A stretch of 29,438 nt of DNA from Streptomyces sp. NRRL S-350 (GTDB lineage: Bacteria > Actinomycetota > Actinomycetes > Streptomycetales > Streptomycetaceae). The position numbers were made by a program, and so were the translations under genes. The stretch is taken from assembly GCF_000719705.1 (NCBI RefSeq), contig NZ_JOHO01000067.1, forward strand, positions 1 to 29,438, in the 5' to 3' direction. The notes under the pieces were generated by a model. The model ran no database searches. It worked only from the letters and a program-made list of their open reading frames with translations, and was not told where the DNA came from. This document shows positions 14,387 through 22,333 of this stretch, piece after piece (within the stretch, counting starts at the first letter, position 1; each line of letters begins with the position of its first letter).

Positions 14387-15742
14387 TCAGACGGCGGCGA
14401 ACGCACCCTCCAGGATGTCCAGGCCCTCGTTCAGGAGGTGCTCCGGCATGACCAGCGGCGGCAGGAAGCGCAGCACGTTGCCGTAGGTACCGGCGGTCAG
14501 CACCACCAGACCCTCGGCGTGGCAGGCCTTCGCGATCGCCGCGGTCGCCTCCGCGTCCGGCTCCTTGCCGCCCGGCTTCACCAGCTCCACGGCGATCATC
14601 GCGCCGCGGCCGCGGACCTCGCCGATGCTCACCCGGTCGGAGTGCGCGTACTTCTCCTGCAGCGCCCGCAGACGGCCCAGCATGACCTCGCCGATCCGCT
14701 GCGCCTTGCCGTTGAGGTCCTGCTCCTTCATGGTCTCGATCGCGCCCAGCGCCGCGGCGCAGGCCACCGGGTTGCCACCGTAGGTGCCACCCAGGCCACC
14801 CGCGTGCGCGGCGTCCATGATCTCGGCCCGGCCGGTCACCGCGGCCAGCGGCAGACCGCCGGCGATGCCCTTCGCGGTGGTGATCAGGTCCGGCACGACG
14901 CCCTCGTCGTCACAGGCGAACCACTGGCCGGTGCGGCAGAAACCGGTCTGGATCTCGTCCGCGACGAACACGATGCCGTTCGCCTTCGCGTACTCCACGA
15001 TCGCCGGCAGGAAACCCTTGGCCGGCTCGATGAAGCCGCCCTCACCCTGGATCGGCTCGATGATGATCGCGGCGACGTTCTCGGCACCGATCTGCTTGTT
15101 GATGATGTCGATCGCCTGCGCGGCGGCCTCGGCGGCGCAGTTCTCCGCACCGGTCAGCCAGCGGTACGGGTAGGCCACCGGCACCCGGTAGATCTCCGGG
15201 GCGAACGGACCGAAGCCCTGCTTGTACGGCATGTTCTTCGCCGTCAGGCCCATCGTGAGGTTCGTACGGCCGTGGTAACCGTGGTCGAACACCACGACGG
15301 CGGTGCGCTTGGTGTACGCGCGGGCGATCTTCACCGCGTTCTCGACCGCCTCGGCGCCCGAGTTGAACAGCGCGGTGCGCTTCTCGTGGTCGCCCGGAGT
15401 CAGCTCGTTCAGCTGCTCGGCGACAGCCACGTAACCCTCGTACGGCGTCACCATGAAGCACGTGTGGGTGAAAGCGGCCAACTGCTCGCTCGCCCTGGCC
15501 ACCACGGCCTCGGCACTGTTGCCGACGTTCGTCACGGCGATGCCGGAGCCGAAGTCGATCAGCGAGTTGCCGTCCACGTCCTCCAGCACACCGCCGTTGG
15601 CGCGGGACACGTACACCGGCAGGGTGGTGCCGACACCGGCCGCCACCGCACCCAGCTTGCGGGCCTGAAGCTCCAGCGACTTCGGACCGGGGATCGCGGT
15701 GACCAGGCGGCGCTCCTGCGGGAGCGGCGTTGCGGCGCTCAT
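14387..15742 (-). CDS. gabT: 4-aminobutyrate aminotransferase
   Basis: A 451-residue class III PLP-dependent aminotransferase that transfers the amino group of GABA (or a related omega-amino acid) to 2-oxoglutarate, giving succinic semialdehyde and glutamate. Visible family landmarks are FGSGIAVTNVGN, the cofactor-phosphate loop FNSGAEAVENAVKIAR, VFDHGYHGRTNLTMGLT, IIIEPIQGEGGF, VADEIQTGFCRTG, and the PLP lysine Lys291 in TTAKGIAGGLPLAAV; then GGTYGGNPVACAAAL. Length is normal. The ATG at 15742 has GGAG about 8 nt upstream and a TAGCCT -10 further up. An aldehyde dehydrogenase gene that could complete the pathway lies about 4 kb away, beyond a TraD-like ATPase and a PucR regulator. Confidence 0.95.
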   Translation of the reverse strand: MSAATPLPQERRLVTAIPGPKSLELQARKLGAVAAGVGTTLPVYVSRANGGVLEDVDGNSLIDFGSGIAVTNVGNSAEAVVARASEQLAAFTHTCFMVTPYEGYVAVAEQLNELTPGDHEKRTALFNSGAEAVENAVKIARAYTKRTAVVVFDHGYHGRTNLTMGLTAKNMPYKQGFGPFAPEIYRVPVAYPYRWLTGAENCAAEAAAQAIDIINKQIGAENVAAIIIEPIQGEGGFIEPAKGFLPAIVEYAKANGIVFVADEIQTGFCRTGQWFACDDEGVVPDLITTAKGIAGGLPLAAVTGRAEIMDAAHAGGLGGTYGGNPVACAAALGAIETMKEQDLNGKAQRIGEVMLGRLRALQEKYAHSDRVSIGEVRGRGAMIAVELVKPGGKEPDAEATAAIAKACHAEGLVVLTAGTYGNVLRFLPPLVMPEHLLNEGLDILEGAFAAV

Positions 15743-15777
15743 GGGGTTTCTCCAGACTTCTCGGCTCGGTGCTTCGC

Positions 15778-15783
15778 AGGCTA
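15778..15783 (-). promoter_or_regulatory. Candidate -10 element of the gabT promoter
   Basis: Read on the minus strand, TAGCCT at 15783-15778 matches the -10 pattern and would give a 29-nt leader to the gabT ATG. The best sequence at the -35 distance is TGCCCG, which is poor. On the plus strand a TACCCT at 15891-15896 may serve the divergent ATPase gene. Confidence 0.4.
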
Positions 15784-15983
15784 CGGCCGCCCTCCCCGAC
15801 CGGGCATGCGCCACTCGGTAGCAGTGCGCCGCCCGACTTGTCCGGCACGGCCAGCACCGGCGACACGACTACCCGCAGGCCCCGCTCCACTACCCTGAGC
15901 ACGGGCGTGTCGCCGGTACGGCGGCATGGGTATGGCGGCACCGACGGCGGTCGGGCCGGGCGGGCGAGGGAGCGGGGCCGTAC

Positions 15984-18074
15984 ATGGCACGAGACGGGTC
16001 ACACCACCACGGCGAGCGCACCGCCACCAGACCCCCGGCCCCCCTACCCCACCAACGGCCGGGCACGGCCCCGGACGGGTCCTTCGACCTCTCCACCTGG
16101 GCCTGCGCCCCACGCCCCGAAGCCGAACCGGGCATCTACCGGCTCGGCTACCGCCGGATCGACCCGGAGCGGGCGGAGGCGGCCAAGGTCGCGACCTGGC
16201 CGCTGCTGCTACGGGCGGGGCTCAACGCGGTGGTGGGGTGGTTTGCCTATCTCTACGGCACCCAGTTGCTGATGTACGTCCTCGTTTGGTTCGGCGGGCA
16301 GGCAGGCATCGGGCCGCTCGCGTCGCCGTCCGAAGCCGAAGCGATGTTCACGCTCCTGGTGGCCAACGTCCTGGTCCTCGGCATCGTCATCAAGGTCTTC
16401 GGCCGGATGGGCCGTTGGCCGGAGGTGTGGCGCCGGTACGCTGCCCCGTTGCTCTCGCGGGCGGTGACGCAGGAGGAGCAGGCCGAGGTGGACGCCCCGG
16501 CGGCCGACGTGGTGCGGCGGCAGGACCCGTGGGACGGGCTGCGGCAGGGCGGTGCCCGGGAGGCGGCCGCGCGGCTCGACGGGGAGGTCGTGGGGGACGT
16601 CGACTACGTACGGATCCAGCGCGCCTGGGAGTCGGCGCAGGCGGATCCGGTGTTCGTGCCCGCGTTCGCGGAGCAGGTGGCCGCCCGGGGTGCGGCGGCG
16701 TTCGCCCACCCGTCGGAGGCGCGTGAGCTGCCGGGCCGCGGAGAGGAGCACGATCTGCTGCTCGGCCAGGTCCGGTTGGGAACCGCGCAGGACGTGCCGA
16801 AGAACCCGTTGAGCCACCGGGCGTCCGGCTTCGCCCTGGATCCGGCGTTGCTGGGTACCTCGGTGTTGGCGGTGGGGCCGGCCGGGACGGGGAAGACCGC
16901 GCGGCTGGCCCGGCCGGTGGCCGAGGCCCTGTGCCTGCAGGCGTTGGCCGGCACGGCGTGCGCGGTGGTGGTGGGGGCGGCGGACGCCGATCTTGGCCCG
17001 GATGCCTGGTACGACGTGGTGATCGCGCCCGGGGACTCCTCCTCGGTGTACGGGCTGGACCTCTACGGTGCCGCGCAGAACCCCGACGAGGCGGCGGCCC
17101 GGCTGGCGGAGGCGCTGTTGCCGGACGAGCTGACGGCCCGCGCGGAGATTGCCCGCACCGCGTTGCAGCAGGTGGTGGGCCCGTTCCACGCCGGGTACGG
17201 CCGCTATCCGGGGGTGCGCGAGTTGAGGGCGCTGCTGGCCGGTGATCCGGACGCGTTGGCGGCCCTGGTGAAGGCGCTCGGTACGGCCGGCCGACTGGCC
17301 GTCCACGAGCGGGACCTGGAGTACCGCGAGCGTCAGCGTGACCGGGCGGACGACCCGGGGGCGCTGCTGGCGGACCGGCTGGCGCTGCTGGACCGGCCGG
17401 CCTTCGAGGGTGCTTTCGCGACCGACGGCACCGGCCGGCCGCCGTTCGCGATGCGGGTGCTGGACCACCCGCTGCGGGTTCGGGTGAAGCTGCCCGAGCG
17501 CAGTCATCCGGAGGCGGCCCGGATGCTGTCCCGGCTGGTGGTGGGGCAGTTCGTGCAGGCGGCCGGGGCGCGCGAGGACCGTTCGCTGTTCGCCGGCCTG
17601 GTGGTGGACGACGCCTCCGCGGCGCTGGACGCCGCCGCGGTGCGCGGGCTGCAGCGGATGCGTGGGGCGAACGCGGGCACGGTGCTGCTGCTGCGGACGC
17701 TGGTGGACCTGCCGGAGGCGCTGCGGGCGCCGCTGTTCGGCGCGGTCGGCTGCCGGATGGCGTTCCCGGGGATCGCGCCGTGGGACGGGCGGCTGTTCTC
17801 GGAGGCCTGGGGCACGCACCTGGTGCGGGAGACCGCGGTCACCCACACTCCCGACACCTCCGGTGGCGTGATACGGCGTGCGGGCCGGGTGGGGCGGAAG
17901 GCGTTGTCGGGGACGACGGCGCAGACGGAGTCGGTGACGACGCGGGAGGTGGAGCGGTTGCGGTGGTCGCCGTCGGACCTGGCGCATGCGTTGCCGGCGG
18001 GGCATGCGGTGGTGTCGTTGACGGCGGTTTCGGGGGAGCAGGTGCCGCCGTTGTTGGTGGATCTCCGGGGGTGA
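15984..18074 (+). CDS. TraD/VirD4-like (type IV coupling protein family) membrane ATPase
   Basis: A 696-residue protein. Two hydrophobic segments (about residues 85-110 and 120-138) are followed by a large soluble ATPase domain. Walker A is GPAGTGKT (298-305), within SVLAVGPAGTGKTARLARP. A Walker B-like strand is LFAGLVVDDA with Asp542/Asp543. The GLDLYGAAQNPDEAAARLAEALLP block resembles the segment after the P-loop in TraD/TraG/VirD4 coupling proteins, as does the C-terminal VGCRMAFPG block. Coupling proteins pump DNA or protein substrates across membranes. There is no relaxase, pilus or replication gene in the window, so this is an orphan chromosomal copy whose substrate is unknown. The ATG at 15984 has only a distant GGGAG about 10 nt upstream, so the start is fairly uncertain. 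Confidence 0.83.
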   Translation: MARDGSHHHGERTATRPPAPLPHQRPGTAPDGSFDLSTWACAPRPEAEPGIYRLGYRRIDPERAEAAKVATWPLLLRAGLNAVVGWFAYLYGTQLLMYVLVWFGGQAGIGPLASPSEAEAMFTLLVANVLVLGIVIKVFGRMGRWPEVWRRYAAPLLSRAVTQEEQAEVDAPAADVVRRQDPWDGLRQGGAREAAARLDGEVVGDVDYVRIQRAWESAQADPVFVPAFAEQVAARGAAAFAHPSEARELPGRGEEHDLLLGQVRLGTAQDVPKNPLSHRASGFALDPALLGTSVLAVGPAGTGKTARLARPVAEALCLQALAGTACAVVVGAADADLGPDAWYDVVIAPGDSSSVYGLDLYGAAQNPDEAAARLAEALLPDELTARAEIARTALQQVVGPFHAGYGRYPGVRELRALLAGDPDALAALVKALGTAGRLAVHERDLEYRERQRDRADDPGALLADRLALLDRPAFEGAFATDGTGRPPFAMRVLDHPLRVRVKLPERSHPEAARMLSRLVVGQFVQAAGAREDRSLFAGLVVDDASAALDAAAVRGLQRMRGANAGTVLLLRTLVDLPEALRAPLFGAVGCRMAFPGIAPWDGRLFSEAWGTHLVRETAVTHTPDTSGGVIRRAGRVGRKALSGTTAQTESVTTREVERLRWSPSDLAHALPAGHAVVSLTAVSGEQVPPLLVDLRG

Positions 18075-18137
18075 GGTGGGGGCGGGCCGGAAGTCGCCTT
18101 CGAGGTGGATTCGGCAGTGCGGGTTGTCCGGGGCGTC

Positions 18138-18143
18138 CATAAT
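18138..18143 (+). promoter_or_regulatory. Candidate -10 element for the pucR-type gene
   Basis: CATAAT at 18138-18143 is the most AT-rich hexamer in the 153-bp gap before the PucR gene and fits a -10. No -35 element is evident. Start near 18150 would leave a 78-nt leader. Confidence 0.35.
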
Positions 18144-18227
18144 GAAGGGGAGAGACCCTCACCAGTCCCACGTCCCTCTCCTCGCCCGGCCGCAACGGCG
18201 CGGTCAGGTCGATCCTTCGAAGGTGCC

Positions 18228-19796
18228 ATGCCCCCCACACTCGCCTCCGTCGTCCGCAACAGTTCGCTCCATCTGACGGTTCTCGCCGGGGCGGACCATC
18301 TGGAGCGGCCGGTCCGCTGGGTGCACACCAGTGAGCTGGACGACCCGACGCCGTTCCTCGAGGGTGGTGAGCTGCTGCTCACCACCGGGATCAAGCTGGG
18401 CCGTACGGCGGCGCAGTTGCAGGCGTACGTGCACCGGCTGGCCGATGCCGGGGTGGTGGGGCTGGGGCTCGGGGTGGGGTTGTCGCACACCGAGGTGCCG
18501 CAGCCGTTGGTGGACGCGGCGGCGCAGCGGGGGCTGCCGCTGTTGCGGGTGCCGGAGCCGACGCCGTTCATCGCGATCAGCAAGGTGGTGTCGGCGGCGC
18601 TGGCCGCGGAGCAGTACGAGGCGGTGACGACCAGTTTCGAGGCGCAGGAGGAGCTGACCCGGGCGGCGCTGGGCAAGGACGGCACGACGGCGGTGGTGCG
18701 TCGGCTGGCGGCGCGGCTGGGGGGCTGGGCGGCGCTGTACGACGGGTCCGGTGCGCTGTCGGTGGTGGCGCCGGACTGGGCGGCGCGCCGGGCGGGGCGG
18801 TTGGCGGCGGAGGTGGACCGGTTGCGTCGGCGGCCGGCGCCGTCGAGTGCCGCGTTGCAGGGGCGGGCGCCGGGGATAGACACGGCGGACGAGGACTACG
18901 TGGTGGTCCAGTCGCTGGGGGCGGACCGGCGGGCGCGGGGTTTCCTGGCGGTCGGGACCGAGGACCGGATCACCCCGACCGAGCGGTACGTGCTGAACGC
19001 GGCGGTGGCGCTGCTGACCTTGACGCTGGAGCGCTCGCGCGAGCTGCGGCAGGCGGAGGAGCGGATGGGCGCGGCGCTGCTGCGGATGGTGCTGGCGGGG
19101 GAGGTGGCGACGGCCCGGCAGGTGGCGGTGGGCCTGTTCGGCGGCATGCCGGAGGGGACGATAAGGGTCCTGGTGGCGGGGGCGGGGCCGACGAGTGGGG
19201 ATGCCGCCGAGGCGCTCGGGGAGTTGGGCGATCGGGCGGAGCAGGCGGGTGCCCGGGTGGGCGAGAAGCTGCTGGTGGCGCGGGAGGACGGCGCGCACGG
19301 CTTGCGGTTGATGGTGCTGGCGCTGGACAACGGCGCGGTGCACCGGGCGTGTCTGGGCGCGGTGGAGGAGCACGAGGGGTTGTCGCTGGGTGTTTCGGCG
19401 CCGGCCGCGCTGGAGGAGGCCGGGACGGCGTACGCGCAGGCCGAGCGGGCGTTGGCGGTGGCGCTGCGTGGTGGCCGGCGGTCGGTGGACCACGAGGAGG
19501 TCGGCGCGGGTTCGCTGCTGCCGCTGCTGGGCGAGGACGCGGTGACGGCGTTCGCGGAGGGGCTGTTGCGGCCGTTGCGCGAGCACGACCGGACGGCGCG
19601 CGGCGATCTGGTGGCTTCGCTGCGGGCGTGGTTGTCGAGGCACGGCCAGTGGGACGCGGCGGCGGCCGATCTCGGGGTGCACCGGCACACGCTGCGGTAC
19701 CGGATGCGGCGGGTGGAGGAGTTGCTGGGTCGTTCGCTGGACGACACGGATGTGCGCATGGAGCTGTGGCTGGCGCTGCGCTCCGGCGAGGAGTAG
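18228..19796 (+). CDS. PucR/CdaR-family transcriptional regulator
   Basis: A 522-residue regulator. The N-terminal PucR domain (1 to about 125) shows LTVLAGADHLERPVRWVHTSELDDPTPFLEGGELLLTTG, a family hallmark, and ends around FIAISKVVSAALAAEQYE. A middle region (about 130-400) contains GAF/GGDEF-like blocks. The C-terminal helix-turn-helix is typical of the family: WDAAAADLGVHRHTLRYRMRRVEELLG (about 475-500), followed by the acidic-hydrophobic DDTDVRMELWLALR. Relatives regulate purine, amine, GABA or sugar-acid catabolism. The aldehyde dehydrogenase gene lies 194 nt downstream in the same direction, and gabT is nearby, so amine or GABA breakdown is a reasonable target; this is inference. The ATG is chosen from the domain start and GAAGG 4 nt upstream. 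Confidence 0.92.
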   Translation: MPPTLASVVRNSSLHLTVLAGADHLERPVRWVHTSELDDPTPFLEGGELLLTTGIKLGRTAAQLQAYVHRLADAGVVGLGLGVGLSHTEVPQPLVDAAAQRGLPLLRVPEPTPFIAISKVVSAALAAEQYEAVTTSFEAQEELTRAALGKDGTTAVVRRLAARLGGWAALYDGSGALSVVAPDWAARRAGRLAAEVDRLRRRPAPSSAALQGRAPGIDTADEDYVVVQSLGADRRARGFLAVGTEDRITPTERYVLNAAVALLTLTLERSRELRQAEERMGAALLRMVLAGEVATARQVAVGLFGGMPEGTIRVLVAGAGPTSGDAAEALGELGDRAEQAGARVGEKLLVAREDGAHGLRLMVLALDNGAVHRACLGAVEEHEGLSLGVSAPAALEEAGTAYAQAERALAVALRGGRRSVDHEEVGAGSLLPLLGEDAVTAFAEGLLRPLREHDRTARGDLVASLRAWLSRHGQWDAAAADLGVHRHTLRYRMRRVEELLGRSLDDTDVRMELWLALRSGEE

Positions 19797-19800
19797 GGGA

Positions 19801-19815
19801 GCCGGGAGTCCCGGC
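19801..19815 (+). terminator. Small hairpin after the pucR-type gene
   Basis: GCCGGG-AGT-CCCGGC, a 6-bp stem with a 3-nt loop, begins 4 nt after the stop codon. It is short for a terminator, so read-through into the aldehyde dehydrogenase gene is possible. A -10-like TACCCT at 19925-19930 could give that gene its own promoter. Confidence 0.35.
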
Positions 19816-19990
19816 AGCGGGGTGGACGGCAAGCGGGTGGACGGCGGCCGCGCCTGGACGCGGTGGAGTGGCCTCGGCGCCGAACGCTCCTAGTCGGCCA
19901 ATCCGGTCGGCGCGTCGGCGCCCCTACCCTCGGGTTCTGGTCCCACGTCCGTGCGGGCCGTACGACGACGAGGAGAGGGCCGGTACCACG

Positions 19991-21433
19991 GTGACCACCA
20001 CGTACGATTTCTGGCTGGCCGGCCGCCGGGCGAGCGGTGACGCCGACTTCGAGGTGCGCAACAGCTGGGACGGCCGTCTGGTCGGCAGGGTGAGCGTTCC
20101 GACCGAGGCTCAGGTCGAGGAGGCGCTGGACGCCGCCGTCGCCGCGCTGCCGGTGTTCGCCGCCACTCCGGCGCACCAGCGTGCCGCCGCCCTGGACCAC
20201 GTGGCCAAGCGGCTGGCCGAGCGCGCCGAGGAGATCGCCCAGCTGATCACCGCGGAGAACGGCAAGCCGATCAAGTGGGCTCGCGGCGAGGTCGGCCGCG
20301 CGGTGTCGGTCTTCCGCTGGGCCGCCGAGGAGGCGCGCCGCACCAACGGCGAGACCATGCGCCTGGACACCGACCCGGGCGGCGTGGGCCGTTTCGCGGT
20401 GGTTCGCCGGTTCCCGCGCGGTGTGGTGCTGGGCATCGCGCCGTTCAACTTCCCGCTGAACCTGGTCGCCCACAAGGTCGCCCCGGCGATCGCGGTCGGT
20501 GCCCCGATCATCCTGAAGCCGGCTCCGGCGACGCCGCTGTCGGCGATGGTGCTGGGCGAGATCCTGGCCGAGACGGACCTGCCGGCCGGCTCCTGGTCGA
20601 TCCTGACGGTGCCGAACGACCGGATGCCGGCGCTGGTGCAGGACCCGCGTCTGCCGGTGATCTCGTTCACCGGTTCGGACAAGGTCGGCTACCAGATCAT
20701 GGACTCGGTGCCGCGCAAGCACTGCACCCTGGAGCTGGGCGGCAACGCCGCGGCCGTGGTGCTCGCCGACTGGTCCTCGGAGGCCGACCTGGACTGGGCG
20801 GCGACCCGGATCGCGATGTTCGCCAACTACCAGGGCGGGCAGTCCTGCATCTCGGTGCAGCGGGTGGTGGCCGACGCGTCGGTGTACGACGCGCTGGTGG
20901 AGAAGGTCGTGGCCAAGGTCAAGGCCCAGGTCACCGGTGACCCGAACGACGACGCGACGGACGTCGGCCCGCTGGTCGACGAGAACGCCGCCAAGCGGGT
21001 GGAGTCCTGGGTGGAGGACGCGGTCGCCAAGGGCGCCAAGGTGCTGACCGGCGGTACCCGCGAGGGCGCGACCTTCGCCCCGACCGTGCTGGCCGAGCTG
21101 CCCGCGGACGCGATCCTGGCCAAGGCCGAGGTGTTCGGCCCGGTCCTGTCGCTGCACCGGGTCGACGGCGTGGACGAGGCCTTCGCGGCCGTCAACGACT
21201 CGGCGTTCGGCCTGCAGGCGGGCGTGTTCACGCACGACCTGCAGACGGCGTTCCGGGCGCACCGGGAGCTGGAGGTCGGCGGTGTGATCATCGGCGACGC
21301 GCCGTCCTACCGCGCCGACCAGATGCCGTACGGCGGGGTCAAGGACTCGGGTGTCGGCCGTGAGGGCGTCAAGTACGCGATGGACGACTACACCGTCGAG
21401 AAGGTCCTGGTGCTCACCGGCCTCGACCTCTGA
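19991..21433 (+). CDS. NAD(P)-dependent aldehyde dehydrogenase
   Basis: A 480-residue enzyme of the aldehyde dehydrogenase superfamily, oxidising an aldehyde to a carboxylate. Visible landmarks are GIAPFNFPLNLVAHKVAPAI, the cofactor-binding ILKPAPATPLSA, FTGSDKVGY, the general-base Glu248 in LELGGNAAAVV, the catalytic Cys286 in YQGGQSCISVQRV, EVFGPVLS, and GGVKDSGVGREG. The substrate is not fixed by motifs; succinic semialdehyde or another amine-derived aldehyde is plausible given the nearby gabT and PucR regulator. The GTG at 19991 is the start that fits family length; AGGAGAGG lies 12 nt upstream, which is long. The last ten bases, including the stop codon, are part of a 34-bp tandem duplication. 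A bidirectional terminator follows. Confidence 0.94.
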   Translation: MTTTYDFWLAGRRASGDADFEVRNSWDGRLVGRVSVPTEAQVEEALDAAVAALPVFAATPAHQRAAALDHVAKRLAERAEEIAQLITAENGKPIKWARGEVGRAVSVFRWAAEEARRTNGETMRLDTDPGGVGRFAVVRRFPRGVVLGIAPFNFPLNLVAHKVAPAIAVGAPIILKPAPATPLSAMVLGEILAETDLPAGSWSILTVPNDRMPALVQDPRLPVISFTGSDKVGYQIMDSVPRKHCTLELGGNAAAVVLADWSSEADLDWAATRIAMFANYQGGQSCISVQRVVADASVYDALVEKVVAKVKAQVTGDPNDDATDVGPLVDENAAKRVESWVEDAVAKGAKVLTGGTREGATFAPTVLAELPADAILAKAEVFGPVLSLHRVDGVDEAFAAVNDSAFGLQAGVFTHDLQTAFRAHRELEVGGVIIGDAPSYRADQMPYGGVKDSGVGREGVKYAMDDYTVEKVLVLTGLDL

Positions 21434-21491
21434 CCGGCTTCGCACTCCGGCGGGCGGCGACCTCCGACCGGCTTCGCACTCCGGCGGGCGG
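21424..21491. repeat. 34-bp tandem duplication spanning a stop codon
   Basis: Positions 21424-21457 and 21458-21491 are identical at 33 of 34 bases. The first copy begins with CGACCTCTGACCGG, which contains the aldehyde dehydrogenase TGA stop. In the second copy the only change (T21431 versus C21465) turns TGA into CGA. A partial third copy, CGGCCGCTGACCG, follows at 21492-21504. Confidence 0.92.
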
Positions 21492-21547
21492 CGGCCGCTG
21501 ACCGATCCCGCCCCCTGACGGGGTGGATCACCGAAAGCGCGGCTGAC

Positions 21548-21578
21548 GCAGGGCCCGGTTCCTCGAACCGGGCCCTGC
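21548..21578. terminator. Bidirectional terminator hairpin
   Basis: A perfect 14-bp stem, GCAGGGCCCGGTTC (21548-21561) with its complement (21565-21578), and a CTC loop. It lies between the convergent aldehyde dehydrogenase and NAD(P)-binding genes, 6 nt past the latter's stop, so it can serve both strands. Confidence 0.88.
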
Positions 21579-21584
21579 TCGGGT

Positions 21585-22253
21585 TCAGCCGTCGTGTCCG
21601 GCCGCGGCCGAGACGGCTTCCTCGACGGTGGCGTTCCCGGCGACCAGTTCGAGGGTCAGTCCGGCGGTGCCGGGCTCGTGGAGCAGGGCGGCGAGGACGG
21701 CGGCGACGTCGGCCCGGTCCACCGCGCCGCGCCCGACCGAGGGGGCGAGGCGGACCAGCCCGGTGCCGGGTCCGTCGGTGAGCCGCCCGGGGCGCAGCAC
21801 CGTCCAGTCCAGCGTGGTCCGGGCCCGGATCGCGTCGTCGGCGGCGCCCTTGGCCCGCAGGTAGGTCTCGAACACCTCGTCGGCGGGGTGGTGGGCGTCG
21901 GCGGCGGCGCCCATCGAGGAGACGATCACGTACCGGCGGACGCCGGCGAGTTCGGCGGCGTCGGCGAGCAGGACGGCGGCGTCGCGGTCGACGGTGTTCT
22001 TGCGGGCGGTTCCGCTGCCCGGTCCGGCGCCGGCGGCGAAGACCACCGCGTCGGCGCCGGCCAGCAGTTCGGCCAGCTGGGGGGCGGTGGTGGCCTCCAG
22101 GTCGAGCAGCAGCGGCTCGGCTCCGGCGTCGATCAGGTCCTGGGCCTGTTCGGGGCGGCGGATGATCCCGGCGGGGCGGTCGCCGCGTTCGGCGAGCAGC
22201 CGTTCCAGTTTCAGCGCGATCTGTCCGTGGCCTCCGGCGATGACGGTACGCAT
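21585..22253 (-). CDS. NAD(P)H-binding protein of the atypical SDR / NmrA-like group
   Basis: A 222-residue Rossmann-fold protein. The dinucleotide-binding loop is at the very N-terminus, TVIAGGHGQIALKLERLL, an atypical SDR glycine motif. Further blocks are LLLDLEATTAPQLAELLAGADAVVFAAG, then RYVIVSSMGA, LRAKGAADDAI and LDWTVLRPGRLTDGPGTG. These are typical of the atypical SDR5 type (YwnB/YhfK-like), which bind NAD(P) but are often not classic dehydrogenases: the Tyr-x3-Lys pair is altered to TYLRAKGA. The physiological role is unknown; redox sensing or a reductase function are options. The ATG has GGAG about 4-5 nt upstream. The gene is divergent from dxr across 80 bp. Confidence 0.88.
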   Translation of the reverse strand: MRTVIAGGHGQIALKLERLLAERGDRPAGIIRRPEQAQDLIDAGAEPLLLDLEATTAPQLAELLAGADAVVFAAGAGPGSGTARKNTVDRDAAVLLADAAELAGVRRYVIVSSMGAAADAHHPADEVFETYLRAKGAADDAIRARTTLDWTVLRPGRLTDGPGTGLVRLAPSVGRGAVDRADVAAVLAALLHEPGTAGLTLELVAGNATVEEAVSAAAGHDG

Positions 22254-22321
22254 GGCTCCGACGGTAGCCGGTGGGGCGCCGGGTCGTCCTGGGGAGGTCC
22301 TGGGCGCGGTCGCGGACAGGA

Positions 22322-22333
22322 CACAATGGGCGC
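22322..22333 (+). promoter_or_regulatory. Candidate leaderless promoter of dxr
   Basis: CACAAT (22322-22327) lies 6 nt before the dxr ATG at 22334. That spacing puts the transcription start at or next to the A of ATG. No Shine-Dalgarno sequence is at a useful distance. A -35 element is not recognisable. Confidence 0.42.

Noticed and set aside
14119..14406. N-terminal extension of the PAP2 frame up to 14406
   Set aside because: It would cross the gabT terminator hairpin and reach into gabT; the extra residues are Pro/Gly-rich without structure. Starts at 14187-14181 are possible but lack better support than 14118.
19349..19990. N-terminal extension of the aldehyde dehydrogenase frame
   Set aside because: It runs through the end of the PucR gene in another frame and is Gly/Arg-rich; the enzyme's fold begins just after the GTG at 19991.
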